45,945 nt of DNA from a bacterium (GCA_004559785.1 SFXD01000003.1:1-45945), one strand, 5' to 3'; shown: positions 8,537 through 16,567, counted from the first letter of the stretch. The notes: a model not told the origin generated them from the letters alone. Program-made: numbers and translations.

Positions 8537-8674
8537 AACTGACGGAGCAGCGAGAGCCATCAAGCTCGCTTGAATGGCCGAGTCGTGACGGAAGAAGGCG
8601 ATGCCAACTGACGGAGCAGCGAGAGCCATCAAGCTCGCTTGAATGGCCGAGTCGTGACGGAAGAAGGCGAAGCC
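8537..8674. repeat. 69-bp tandem duplication with internal hairpins
   Basis: Two adjacent 69-bp units, 8537-8605 and 8606-8674, differ at one base (8602 T versus 8671 A). Only the first 5 bases (AACTG) of a third unit follow. Each unit contains a hairpin, GCCAT-CAAGC-TC-GCTTG-A-ATGGC (8556-8578 and 8625-8647). The array sits between two convergent genes, and the transporter stop codon lies in the second unit's hairpin. It may act as a bidirectional terminator. The period is a multiple of three, so changes in unit number keep the transporter frame. Confidence 0.9.
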
Positions 8675-9618
8675 AACTGCCATGAGTTCCAGACGTTATG
8701 CCAGATGCTGTAGAATCCCCCGGCAATGGCGGTTATGGGGGACATGAACGTATAGCCCATCCAGATGGCAAGCACCGTGTTCTTCTGCCCGCATGACTGG
8801 GCTGCACTTATGGGCTCGCCGTAGCGCCTGCCTATCCATCTGCCGAAGGCAAACTGTACGATACATGCTAACAGAGAAGCGGCAGCGATGGCTGCCTCGT
8901 ATGCCAACGGGACGCCACCGTGGACTATGCTGCGTGTGGTGACGGCTATGGCAAGGGCAAGGCTGACAGCCCATAGATAGAAAGCCAAGTCGCGGCATGA
9001 GGTAAGCCTTGCTACCATTGAAGGCACTATCCGACGCAATGCCATGGCAAGAAGCAGGGGGCATATAAGCAATGGGAACACCTTACCGATGATGAGTGCA
9101 AACGATTGCACGAATCCATGCGTCGCGGCTGGGTGCACAAGGGGTACCATCAATGGGACAAGCAGGGAGGTGCACAGGTTTATCATCACCGTGTACAACG
9201 TCAGCGAACCTGCATTGCCTCCCAGTTTACCCGTCACTACTGCGGCTGCTGTGGCAGTGGGGCAGATGAAGCAAAGCATCATGCTCTCCGTCACAACGTT
9301 CCACCCGGATTCTCCAATGGCAATGTCAAGGCAGGCCAGGGCAACGAACAGCAGCGACTGGAACAACAGCATCCACAACTGCCACTGGCAGAATCTCATG
9401 TCGCTTGCCTTTACCTTACAAAAGGTCAGGAACAGCATGCAAAAGAGCAACATTGGTTGTACGTAGGATATGATAGTCAATATGAAGTTTCTGCCAGCAG
9501 GACCGATGCCGAGTCCGGAGACGAGGAAATAGCCTAAGGCTCCTATTGCCATGCTTACGGGCAGCGTCCATTTCTTGAGGAAGCGAACGATGCAAGATAG
9601 GGAAATCATGCCTGACAT
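8629..9618 (-). CDS. Bile acid:sodium symporter (BASS)-like transporter
   Basis: A 329-residue integral membrane protein with about nine or ten hydrophobic segments. The overall pattern and the motifs CFICPTATAAAVVTGKLGGN and ESCGQKNT-like AQSCGQKNTVLAIWMGY place it in the BASS/SBF superfamily of organic-anion:sodium symporters. The substrate is unknown. The C-terminal residues after NVWNSWQL come from the 69-bp duplicated unit, so the tail is probably not ancestral. Starts at 9618 and 9609 are both possible. A -7 box (TAATTTTG) lies 26 bp upstream of 9618. Confidence 0.8.
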   Translation of the reverse strand: MSGMISLSCIVRFLKKWTLPVSMAIGALGYFLVSGLGIGPAGRNFILTIISYVQPMLLFCMLFLTFCKVKASDMRFCQWQLWMLLFQSLLFVALACLDIAIGESGWNVVTESMMLCFICPTATAAAVVTGKLGGNAGSLTLYTVMINLCTSLLVPLMVPLVHPAATHGFVQSFALIIGKVFPLLICPLLLAMALRRIVPSMVARLTSCRDLAFYLWAVSLALAIAVTTRSIVHGGVPLAYEAAIAAASLLACIVQFAFGRWIGRRYGEPISAAQSCGQKNTVLAIWMGYTFMSPITAIAGGFYSIWHNVWNSWQLASPSSVTTRPFKRA

Positions 9619-9643
9619 TTTACAATATAATCCTTTCGCAATG

Positions 9644-9651
9644 CAAAATTA
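9644..9651 (-). promoter_or_regulatory. Predicted -7 box of the transporter gene
   Basis: The minus strand reads TAATTTTG followed by CA, an exact TAnnTTTG match, ending 25 bp before the start codon at 9618. It is part of a divergent promoter region with the box at 9716-9723. Confidence 0.5.
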
Positions 9652-9715
9652 CAATTATTGTCGAACAGTAAGCAGATTTGTGGCGCATAAATTTCTTGAT
9701 TTGCAAAATAATCAT

Positions 9716-9723
9716 TAATTTTG
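9716..9723 (+). promoter_or_regulatory. Predicted -7 box of the unknown/GH25 gene pair
   Basis: TAATTTTG followed by CATCC matches the Bacteroidota -7 consensus and lies 34 bp upstream of the ATG at 9758. The surrounding DNA is AT-rich. No exact TTTG was found at -33. Confidence 0.5.
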
Positions 9724-9757
9724 CATCCGTTTTTATTTAGGTTTCATAATTCCCGAG

Positions 9758-10318
9758 ATGAATATATACATTAGATACTTTGATAAGGAAACCCTCGTTC
9801 CAACCGTTGGGGATGCGATTGACTTTCTTGAAAGTTTGCCAGACATAGAAGTAGACGATTTCCTACGCAAGGACTTGTCTCAGTTCATAGCCAGCGACAA
9901 CGTCTATCCAAAGCGGTACAAAGTGCGCGGTCGCAACTACTTCATTGTCATAAAGACAAATGCAGAAAGCATGGCGCAGTTCAAGAACAACGGCAACAAT
10001 GCTCGTGAAGCAGTAGGGCAGGAGAAGATACGGAAAGTGAGACCCAACCCCATGCCCAACGACCAAGACATGCAGCCAGGTTGGTACGACGGCTCGTTGC
10101 TCTTCAAGAGGGTAATCCCAATTCCCATGACACAGAAGTTCCAGTATGTGGACACGATGTTTGCGGCGCGTGTCAAGGCTGTCTCACGCTTGGATTGCTA
10201 CAACAAGATTATCGACCACCTTCACTCACGTCCGGACATCGACCCAAGGAGCCAGTTCCCAAGCCCTAAGGGAAAGAACTTCGAGTGCCATTACCGTGGC
10301 TTTACAGTAGAAAATTGA
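9758..10318 (+). CDS. Unknown protein upstream of the GH25 gene
   Basis: A 186-residue soluble protein with no signal peptide or membrane segment; I do not recognise its family. It begins MNIYIRYFDKETLV and has mixed charged composition. The middle segment (KYKVRGRNYFIVIKT) looks like beta strands, and the C-terminal half contains the Pro-rich stretch RPNPMPNDQDMQPGWYDG followed by a predicted helix (ARVKAVSRLDCYNKIIDHL). It has its own promoter-like sequence and its 3' end overlaps the start of the GH25 gene, so the two are probably translated from one mRNA. A cytoplasmic role linked to the lysozyme is possible but only by position. Confidence 0.75.
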   Translation: MNIYIRYFDKETLVPTVGDAIDFLESLPDIEVDDFLRKDLSQFIASDNVYPKRYKVRGRNYFIVIKTNAESMAQFKNNGNNAREAVGQEKIRKVRPNPMPNDQDMQPGWYDGSLLFKRVIPIPMTQKFQYVDTMFAARVKAVSRLDCYNKIIDHLHSRPDIDPRSQFPSPKGKNFECHYRGFTVEN

Positions 10319-11121
10319 GAGTTCCCCGACTTCTTTGCCTACTGACCCTCTGTCTGTTTCGAATAGGATGGGGAGTCTGTTGTACTCATGCCATGTCCCT
10401 TGGCACGGACGACGATTATGTATATAGGTTGCCACAGCCAGACCCCGAGGTCCCAAGGGCTGGGCTCGACAGGCCCTTACCACCCGTCCCGGAGGTGAGG
10501 CTGGCACAGGCGCACAACGTCGTACGCATTTTCGGCATTGACGTGTCACACTATCAAGGCAAGATCAACTGGCAGATGGCAGCCCTGGACGAGAATGTCC
10601 GCTTTGCATACATCAAGGCAACGGAAGGCAGTGGGCTCGTCGACAATTACTACAGGCGAAACGTCAGGGGCGCACGCAACTATGGCATTCCCGTGGGTTC
10701 GTACCATTTCTTCAGTCCCTCGGCAAGTGCTATGACGCAATTGCGCAATTTCATGGATGTCGTCCGTCCAGGCGAGCAGGACCTAATACCAATCGTCGAC
10801 GTTGAGAGACGTGGCAAGGGTTCCTTGCGTGATTTCCAGACAAAGCTTCAGAACTTCCTCACCGGCATCGAGCGTATCTACGGGGTGAAGCCTATCATAT
10901 ACACCGGGGTGAACTTCTTCAACAAGTACTTGGCAGGGAAGTTCTCGAAGTACGATTTCATGATTGCAAGGTATGGCGACGACGTACCCGAACTGATGGA
11001 AGACGTGCGCATAGTGCTTTGGCAATTTACCCAGCATGGCAGGGTATCGGGCATTGGCGGACATGTCGACAGGAGTTGCTTCCTCGACAAGTGCGGATTG
11101 CAAGACATCATGCTGCCATAA
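10285..11121 (+). CDS. Secreted GH25 lysozyme-like muramidase
   Basis: A 278-residue protein with an N-terminal hydrophobic signal segment (VPRLLCLLTLCLFRIGWG) and a glycoside hydrolase family 25 domain, which cleaves the beta-1,4 bond of peptidoglycan. Active-site positions are present: Asp86 in FGIDVSHYQG, Glu114 in KATEGSG, and the paired Asp172/Glu174 in IPIVDVERRG. The WQF motif near the end (VLWQFTQHG) is also typical. The start is uncertain. A GTG at 10285 overlaps the previous gene by 34 nt; a TTG at 10315 would overlap its stop by 4 nt and give a neater signal peptide. It may remodel the cell's own wall or attack other cells. Confidence 0.88.
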   Translation: MPLPWLYSRKLRVPRLLCLLTLCLFRIGWGVCCTHAMSLGTDDDYVYRLPQPDPEVPRAGLDRPLPPVPEVRLAQAHNVVRIFGIDVSHYQGKINWQMAALDENVRFAYIKATEGSGLVDNYYRRNVRGARNYGIPVGSYHFFSPSASAMTQLRNFMDVVRPGEQDLIPIVDVERRGKGSLRDFQTKLQNFLTGIERIYGVKPIIYTGVNFFNKYLAGKFSKYDFMIARYGDDVPELMEDVRIVLWQFTQHGRVSGIGGHVDRSCFLDKCGLQDIMLP

Positions 11122-11217
11122 TCGTGAACACGGCATTCCATTCTGCGATGGACGACGGTCGAAAGTAAACGAAGGGGAAATCCAAGGAAGAAGACGAAAG
11201 CCATTCAAGATACTGAA
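11122..11217. other. Non-coding stretch left of the MITE-like element
   Basis: No gene, promoter box or strong hairpin is seen here. Together with 11408-11475 it forms the host spacer into which the 190-bp element is inserted. Confidence 0.4.
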
Positions 11218-11407
11218 GGGGTGTTCTATAAATTAGTTTTAAGTTCTTCCCCGGGGAGTCTATTTTATGCTTGAACGCTTATGCTCTCTCACTTGCATCT
11301 GTCTCTTTTTCACTCAGTCACGATGCCCGCATCGCTCCATCATGAAAAATTAACATCTGTGGCGTGATAGGTCCATAATCGTCTCAAGCTAATTTATAGA
11401 ACACCCC
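11218..11407. mobile_element. MITE-like element, 190 bp, 19-bp perfect TIRs
   Basis: The ends are perfect 19-bp inverted repeats, GGGGTGTTCTATAAATTAG at 11218-11236 and its reverse complement at 11389-11407. The flanks are TGAA direct repeats (11214-11217 and 11408-11411), consistent with a 4-bp target-site duplication. No open frame of useful length lies inside, so it would depend on a transposase encoded elsewhere. The parent insertion-sequence family was not identified. A related end sequence occurs at 25783-25799. Confidence 0.8.
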
Positions 11408-11475
11408 TGAAGTAAAACTGACGAGAATTCGCCACATGCAGGCTATTACGCCCTACAGAGGATGGCGGCTGACTC

Positions 11476-11664
11476 TCAGAACCTTGAGAGGAAATCCTTC
11501 AGTAAATCTGCCTGTTCCTCGGCATTGAGCCCAGATAGCCGTTCGGCCAGCAAGTCCTTGAAAGCCTCCGCAGCCTTAGCCTTCATCTGCTGCCTGCCCA
11601 TCTTAATTCCACTGGCGTATGGCGTCTGGGGCAGCAGTGCCCGGTTGAAATTGCCGTCACTCAT
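11476..11664 (-). CDS. Small conserved-looking protein, 62 aa
   Basis: A 62-residue protein whose ATG overlaps the LOG-family stop as ATGA, so it is probably translationally coupled. The N-terminal part (GNFNRALLPQTPYASGIKMG) is polar, and the rest is predicted helical with many Ala, Lys and Glu. I recall similar short Bacteroidales proteins with a 'DGNFNR.LLP' start, but no function is known. It is too short for a domain call. The stop codon lies in a small 6-bp-stem hairpin (CTCTCA/TGAGAG, 11473-11490) at the end of the operon. Confidence 0.7.
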   Translation of the reverse strand: MSDGNFNRALLPQTPYASGIKMGRQQMKAKAAEAFKDLLAERLSGLNAEEQADLLKDFLSRF

Positions 11665-12803
11665 GGTTTCCCTCCTTTTTCTTGCTTCTGACTGCCGACG
11701 TTGTCCTTCAGCACCTGTTCTATTTCCTGCAGGTCATCCGTAAGGTAGAGCAGTAGGTTCTTGTATTTGCCTCTCTCCATCATGTCCTGGAGCAAGGGCC
11801 AGATGGGAACCTCCTTGGTCCAGAAATCCTTGCCAAGGAATATCATGGGGGAAGAGTAGCCGAATGTCAGGTAATGGTTCTGCACCGCCTCCTGGAATAT
11901 CTCCTGCAACGTTCCGGCACTGCCTGGGGTATACACTATGCCGCCCTTCGCAATGCTCAGTATGCCATCTTCCCTGATACTGTTGTCGAAATACTTGGCA
12001 ATGTGGGAGGCAAGGGGGGTAGAGGGCTCATGTCCATACAGCCATGTGGGTATGCCAAGGCTGTAGTAATCCTTTTGCGGGAACCTGTCATGCACTCTCC
12101 AGGCCGTCTCTAACCATCCTGTATCTCCGTACGTTGGAGCGGTTCCCATTGTATGCAGGGCATCCATCAGTTCCAGTTCGTTTCGACCCGCCATCCATGC
12201 ACCGAGATGCGTAGCCTCCATTGCGCCCGGTCCGCCGCCGGTCACCATCAGGAAGCCACCTTCCGTCAGTCGTTTCGACAAGTGAGCTATCTGGCTGTAG
12301 ACAGGGTCTAACCTCGAAAGCCCGTGTCCTCCCATGATGCCTATAAGGCGATGCACGTTGTAGTTGGAAAGGAACTCCGTCAGGCAGTCGCTTATGCTAT
12401 GGTCGTGCAGGCTTCGCGCAAGCGTCTCCTTCACGTCGCTCGCATGTTTCCCCTTCTTTAGGTAGTGCCTGTACACGAGTCCGTCATAGCATCGCTTGTA
12501 GCTGCCGGGGTCAGCGACGGTATACCCTTCGTAGAGTTCTTCCGGGGAATACAGCCTGCTGCGGTAGTGGAATGTCTCGCCCATGTCGGGCAGGAACAGG
12601 CAGTCCTGGCTTTGTTTCTTCAGTCCCATCGGAAGGGAACATCCTATGAATATGCAGTCACGGTAGGTGTGCGACAATGCAAGTTCGGTCTCCGCCGTCA
12701 GGTTGACACATTGGAAGGCGTACCTCCTCAGTTCGCCTTCCTCTTTGTGTAGGACCGAGGCCAGTTGCCAGTCGTCCTTTATCTGCCTGTAGTTCACGCT
12801 CAT
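11661..12803 (-). CDS. LOG-family Rossmann-fold protein
   Basis: A 380-residue protein with a C-terminal LOG-like nucleotide-binding domain. IGIMGGHGLSR and FLMVTGGGPGAMEATHLGAW form the Rossmann core, and YTPGSAGTLQEIFQ corresponds to the PGGxGTxxE motif, with Ser-Ala in place of Gly-x. Some LOG proteins are cytokinin-activating phosphoribohydrolases or 5'-nucleotide hydrolases; the long N-terminal region (about residues 1-150) differs from these, so the substrate is open. The ATG at 12803 was chosen because the protein-like sequence begins there (MSVNYRQIKDDW), 8 bp after the bcp stop. The longer frame to 13148 is out-of-frame bcp DNA. Confidence 0.85.
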   Translation of the reverse strand: MSVNYRQIKDDWQLASVLHKEEGELRRYAFQCVNLTAETELALSHTYRDCIFIGCSLPMGLKKQSQDCLFLPDMGETFHYRSRLYSPEELYEGYTVADPGSYKRCYDGLVYRHYLKKGKHASDVKETLARSLHDHSISDCLTEFLSNYNVHRLIGIMGGHGLSRLDPVYSQIAHLSKRLTEGGFLMVTGGGPGAMEATHLGAWMAGRNELELMDALHTMGTAPTYGDTGWLETAWRVHDRFPQKDYYSLGIPTWLYGHEPSTPLASHIAKYFDNSIREDGILSIAKGGIVYTPGSAGTLQEIFQEAVQNHYLTFGYSSPMIFLGKDFWTKEVPIWPLLQDMMERGKYKNLLLYLTDDLQEIEQVLKDNVGSQKQEKGGKP

Positions 12804-12811
12804 GTCAACGG

Positions 12812-13273
12812 CTACTTGTTGATGAAGTCGAGAATCTGTTCTGCATGAATCTTCGTCTTTATCTCCTTTGGAGTGAAGACTTTCTCTATAATGCCTTCCT
12901 CGTTGACAAGGTAGGTGGTGCGCAGGATTCCTATGGTACGTCTGCCACATGCCACCTTCTCGCCCCAGCATCCCAGTTCTTGCAGCAAGGTGGTCTCCGT
13001 ATCGGCTATCAGCGGGAATTCCAATCCTTGGGCGTCGGCAAACTTCTTCTGCAGTTCCTGTCTGTCCTTGCTGACCCCAATGATGGCATAACCTGCTGCT
13101 TCCAGTTCTGCCTTGTGAGCCTGCAGCGAACACGCTTCTGCCGTGCATCCGCTGGTGTTAGCCTTCGGGTAGGAGTACAATACTATCTTGCGTCCCCTGT
13201 AGTCGCTGCTCTTTATCTCGTTGCCATTCTGGTCTGTTCCCAATATATCGGGAATACGGTCTCCTATTGTCAT
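12812..13273 (-). CDS. bcp: Thioredoxin-dependent peroxiredoxin Bcp
   Basis: A 153-residue AhpC/TSA-fold peroxiredoxin that reduces hydrogen peroxide and organic peroxides using thioredoxin. The signature YPKANTSGCTAEACSL contains the peroxidatic Cys43 and the probable resolving Cys48 of the atypical 2-Cys BCP/PrxQ type. Length is standard. It lies 15 bp after carbonic anhydrase and 8 bp before the LOG gene, all on the minus strand, so co-transcription is likely. Confidence 0.95.
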   Translation of the reverse strand: MTIGDRIPDILGTDQNGNEIKSSDYRGRKIVLYSYPKANTSGCTAEACSLQAHKAELEAAGYAIIGVSKDRQELQKKFADAQGLEFPLIADTETTLLQELGCWGEKVACGRRTIGILRTTYLVNEEGIIEKVFTPKEIKTKIHAEQILDFINK

Positions 13274-13288
13274 ATTCTACATTATTCT

Positions 13289-13879
13289 TTATTGGGTGTT
13301 TGCTGCATCAAGGGGCTTCAGTTCGCCTGTCTGGCTGTGCATGATGTAGCCCCTCACCGTTATGTCCTTGGGCACGAGAGGATGGTTCCTCACCAGGTCT
13401 ACTGTCTCCAGCACTGCAGACTCCGTGTCGTCAAACCCATGCAGCCACGATTCGAGGTCTATGCCGCAATGCTTCATCAGTGAGATGTGCTCGTCGTCGA
13501 TGCCCCTCTCCTTCATCAGGTGGAGCATCTCCTCGCCGTCCATACCCTGTACTCCGCATCCCGTATGCCCTATTATCATGACCTCGTTCACACCAAGCTC
13601 GTAGATGGCTACGAGCAGGGAGCGCACCGTGGAGTCGAAGGGATTGGTGATGGTGCCACCTGCATTCTTGATTATCTTCACGTCGCCGTTCTTGATACCA
13701 AGTGCTGCAGGCAGCAACTGCACGAGCCGTGTGTCCATGCACGTCACTATGGCTATCTTCTTGTCGGGATACTTGCTTGTGTGGTACTGTTCGTAGCTAC
13801 GTGACTCCACGAACTGCCTGTTGTACCTCATCATGCGTTCTATCTCCGACTCCTGCCTCTGTGCCTGTACGTCATTCAT
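13289..13879 (-). CDS. Beta-class carbonic anhydrase
   Basis: A 196-residue beta-carbonic anhydrase, interconverting CO2 and bicarbonate with a zinc ion. Zinc ligands and the catalytic dyad are visible: Cys47-x-Asp49-x-Arg51 in VTCMDTR, and His105/Cys108 in IGHTGCG. A glycine-rich segment (KNAGGTITNP) lies between. There is no signal peptide, so it is cytoplasmic. It begins 31 bp after the glycoside hydrolase stop; no clear promoter box was found in that gap. Confidence 0.94.
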   Translation of the reverse strand: MNDVQAQRQESEIERMMRYNRQFVESRSYEQYHTSKYPDKKIAIVTCMDTRLVQLLPAALGIKNGDVKIIKNAGGTITNPFDSTVRSLLVAIYELGVNEVMIIGHTGCGVQGMDGEEMLHLMKERGIDDEHISLMKHCGIDLESWLHGFDDTESAVLETVDLVRNHPLVPKDITVRGYIMHSQTGELKPLDAANTQ

Positions 13880-13910
13880 TGTTAAATGCAGTTATACCCC
13901 TGTATTATGT

Positions 13911-15734
13911 CTATTCTTCAATCTCTATGTATGATGGAATCTTTTCGAAGATAGCCTTCCACTTGGCAGCATCGAACTTGGGTCTCCTGTCATAGTAGTA
14001 CACGCCATTCTTCTCCTGCTCCACGTCGGTAATCTGCGTATAGCAGAATCCCACTACCTTCTTGCAAGCTTTTATGGCATCCACCTCCTGTTCGAGGATC
14101 CTGAAGAAGTCATCCTCTGTCTCTATCACGGCACCATAGCCCCACGAGTTGGCTCTCTCCTCCTTTGGAATCCATCCAAGTCCGCCGAACTCGTCTATCA
14201 TGTATGGCTGTCCCTCGAACTCGGCAAGGAAGGGCTTTGACTGGACATTCCTGTACGCAGGCTTGCCGTCCTTGAAGGTGTGGTGCTCCACGAGCTTGTC
14301 GTACTCCCTTGTGTAGTCGTGTACGGTCCAGAGGTCTGTCTTCACGTGGCTGTCGCCGCTGGCATCGTTTACGGGACGTGTGGGATCCATGGCCTTGGTT
14401 ATGTCGTAGACGTTGGTCACAAACCTGTTGTAGAGCCAGGAGTTGGCTCCCCATGTCTCGTTGAGGGGTGTCCATGCAACGAGGCTCGGATGGTTCCTGT
14501 CACGTGCCACGATTTCCTGCCACTCGCGTATGAAGTTGCCCGTAGCCTCCTGGTTGCTCACGTCAAGCCCCCACGAAGCCTCTTCGCCCCATGTGATGTA
14601 GCCCAGCTTGTCTGCCCAGTAGTAGTACCTCTCCTCGAACACCTTCTGGTGTAGCCTTGCTCCGTTGAAGCCGACGGCCTTCGACATCTCAATGTCTTGC
14701 TTCAGTGCAGCGTCGGTGGGAGCTGTCCAGATTCCGTCCGGATAATAGCCCTGGTCGAGGACGAGACGCTGGAAGTAGGGCTTGTTGTTCAGGTAGAAAT
14801 ATCCGTTTGCGCAGTGTACCTTGCGCATTCCTGCATAGGACTTCACCTCGTCAATGGTCTTGCCCTGTGCGTCCTTTACCGTGAGGCGTACGTCATACAG
14901 GAAGGGAGTCTCGGGAGTCCATAGCTGTGGCTTCTTGATAGGCAAGGCTATCATTATGCCGTCCGAAGCGGTTGCCGTCTTTGTACTTACGGTCTTCTTG
15001 CCGTCGGAAACCTCCACTGTGATGGTGTTGCCGTTGGCCGTGGCGTAGAACTCGGGGCGTATCACCAGTTGCTGCTGGTCGATGTCGGGCAGGGTAGTGA
15101 TGCGCTTCAATCCCATGGGGTTCACGGCCTCCATCCACACGGTCTGCCATATACCCGTTACGCGCGTGTAGCTGCAACCTCCGCTGTAGTAGCCCGTACA
15201 CTGCTTGCCACCCGTCTGCTTGCCGCTGCGTACATCATCCAAGGCACGTACCACGAGCTGGGCCTTGCTGCCGGGAGCGGCATACCTCGTGATGTCCACC
15301 TCGAACGACGAACTGCCTCCAAGGTGCTCGAAAGCCTTCTTCCCGTTTATCCAGATGGCGGATTCGAAGTCTATCGCGCCGAAATGCAGTATAATCTTCT
15401 GTCCTGCCCATTCAGCTGGTATGTCTAATGTCTTGTGATACCAGATGCAGGGAATGAAGTCCGTGTTGGCGACGCCTGACAGACGGCTCTCGGGGCAGAA
15501 GGGGACGGTTATCTTCTGTTCGAATCCCTTGCTTTCAAAGAACTTCCTGTCCATGCCGCTCATTCCGTAGTCGTAGGTGAAGGTCCATGTGCCGTTTAGG
15601 TTGACCCATGCTTCACGCTCAAACTGTGGCCTTGGGTACTCGGGTCTTGGTACGTCGATAGCGAATGCCTTGTTGTTCACGAAGAATGCAAATAGCATCA
15701 CGAGTGAAAGTAAACCGATTTTCTTCATTGTCAT
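13911..15734 (-). CDS. Secreted glycoside hydrolase family 2 enzyme
   Basis: A 607-residue protein with an N-terminal signal peptide (KKIGLLSLVMLFAFFVNNKAFA, cleavage near residue 24). The domain order is that of GH2: an N-terminal jelly-roll sugar-binding domain, an immunoglobulin-like domain and a TIM barrel. The acid/base Glu is in TPLNETWG and the nucleophile Glu is probably in YMIDEFGGLGW. Family members include beta-galactosidases, beta-glucuronidases and beta-mannosidases; the exact substrate cannot be read here. The start at 15734 (MTMKKIG) is used because upstream residues come from the neighbouring regulator gene in another frame; ATG 15728 is also possible. It follows the WYL-type gene by 26 bp. 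Confidence 0.88.
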   Translation of the reverse strand: MTMKKIGLLSLVMLFAFFVNNKAFAIDVPRPEYPRPQFEREAWVNLNGTWTFTYDYGMSGMDRKFFESKGFEQKITVPFCPESRLSGVANTDFIPCIWYHKTLDIPAEWAGQKIILHFGAIDFESAIWINGKKAFEHLGGSSSFEVDITRYAAPGSKAQLVVRALDDVRSGKQTGGKQCTGYYSGGCSYTRVTGIWQTVWMEAVNPMGLKRITTLPDIDQQQLVIRPEFYATANGNTITVEVSDGKKTVSTKTATASDGIMIALPIKKPQLWTPETPFLYDVRLTVKDAQGKTIDEVKSYAGMRKVHCANGYFYLNNKPYFQRLVLDQGYYPDGIWTAPTDAALKQDIEMSKAVGFNGARLHQKVFEERYYYWADKLGYITWGEEASWGLDVSNQEATGNFIREWQEIVARDRNHPSLVAWTPLNETWGANSWLYNRFVTNVYDITKAMDPTRPVNDASGDSHVKTDLWTVHDYTREYDKLVEHHTFKDGKPAYRNVQSKPFLAEFEGQPYMIDEFGGLGWIPKEERANSWGYGAVIETEDDFFRILEQEVDAIKACKKVVGFCYTQITDVEQEKNGVYYYDRRPKFDAAKWKAIFEKIPSYIEIEE

Positions 15735-15760
15735 TGATTTATTAGAATTAATGTTAGTTC

Positions 15761-16447
15761 TTAGAATAGGTCTCCGAAGAGGGACTGCTGTGCAGGTTCT
15801 TCCTTCCTTGCCACGTCCTTCTTGTACATTTTCTGCATGGCAGAGAGGGTACTGCGCATTTCGTCGCGCAACCACGCCGGGGAAAGGACCTCTGCATCAG
15901 TCATGAATCCCAGCAACAAGGGAACCATGGCCTTGCATGCAGGCAACCGGACCTGTACCGTTACCGTTCCCGTCTTGGCATCCATCTGCCTTTGGAGCAT
16001 CTCGGGGTTCTGCAATTCGTCCAGTATTCGCTGTTCCCTTTCCGCCGCTATCCTTAGGCTTACAGGTGTCAGGTCGGCTTCGGGCAGGCTTCTCACGGGT
16101 GTTTCAGCCGTGCCTGTTGCAGCGATTCCCTTGGCAGGTTTCAGCAAGGGATTCTTCCATTCCAGGTTTATGTACCTTAGGATTCGCTTGTGTCCCCTTC
16201 TGAATCTTGGTTCAAGCCTTGCTCCCTTCTGCTGGAAGTAGTTGACGTCGTTCTGGAGCATCCTCTTGCTGCAGCTCCATTCCTTGTTGAATGACTTCAG
16301 CCTTTGGTTTACGTGGTGTATCAGGCTTCGCGTATTTCCTGTCTCGTTGGTCTTGGTACGCTCACCCATGAAGTATTCCATGACGGGGTCGCGCAGGGCT
16401 TCGTCCAGGATCTGCCAGCGAAGGCGTTGCAGGTCGTTGATTATCAT
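15761..16447 (-). CDS. Short WYL-type regulator lacking the WYL core
   Basis: A 228-residue protein resembling the two ends of Bacteroidales WYL transcription regulators. The N-terminal part has the helix-turn-helix-like pattern RLKSFNKEWSCSKRMLQNDVNYF followed by ILRYINLEWKNPLL. The C-terminal part (VTVQVRLPACKAMVPLLLGF ... LRDEMRSTLSAM) resembles the WCX extension. The central WYL ligand-binding domain is absent and replaced by a linker rich in Ala, Thr, Pro and Glu, so the protein is about 100 residues shorter than usual. It may act as a DNA-binding regulator of the adjacent hydrolase. The ATG at 16447 is preferred over a TTG at 16453. Confidence 0.7.
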   Translation of the reverse strand: MIINDLQRLRWQILDEALRDPVMEYFMGERTKTNETGNTRSLIHHVNQRLKSFNKEWSCSKRMLQNDVNYFQQKGARLEPRFRRGHKRILRYINLEWKNPLLKPAKGIAATGTAETPVRSLPEADLTPVSLRIAAEREQRILDELQNPEMLQRQMDAKTGTVTVQVRLPACKAMVPLLLGFMTDAEVLSPAWLRDEMRSTLSAMQKMYKKDVARKEEPAQQSLFGDLF

Positions 16448-16476
16448 TTTCAAGTATAGTTTTTCGTTTATCGATA

Positions 16477-16484
16477 CAAATTTA
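16477..16484 (-). promoter_or_regulatory. Predicted -7 box of the WYL/GH2 operon
   Basis: The minus strand reads TAAATTTG, matching TAnnTTTG, 30 bp upstream of the ATG at 16447. The upstream region is AT-rich with a T run. Confidence 0.5.
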
Positions 16485-16536
16485 GCAATAATTTTTCATT
16501 GAAAAAAGGAATTTCTGCATAAATTGCAGCGAATTC

Positions 16537-16567
16537 TTGTATGTCTTGCTTATAATGCGTATATTTG
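16537..16567 (+). promoter_or_regulatory. Predicted promoter of the endonuclease gene
   Basis: A -33-like TTG at 16537-16539 and a -7 box TATATTTG at 16560-16567 are separated by 20 bp, close to the Bacteroidota spacing. The start codon follows 45 bp later at 16612, giving an AT-rich leader. This is the best two-element promoter match in the window. Confidence 0.55.

Noticed and set aside
8537..8674. CRISPR-like array
   Set aside because: The two 69-bp units are directly adjacent with no spacers, and no cas genes are nearby.
11218..11407. A structured RNA or riboswitch
   Set aside because: The perfect inverted ends with TGAA flanks are better explained by a transposable element; no known riboswitch core was recognised.
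12804..13148. N-terminal extension of the LOG-family gene
   Set aside because: The residues are out-of-frame bcp sequence; the protein-like start is at 12803.
15735..15875. N-terminal extension of the GH2 gene
   Set aside because: It overlaps the upstream regulator gene in another frame and would hide a clear signal peptide starting at 15734.
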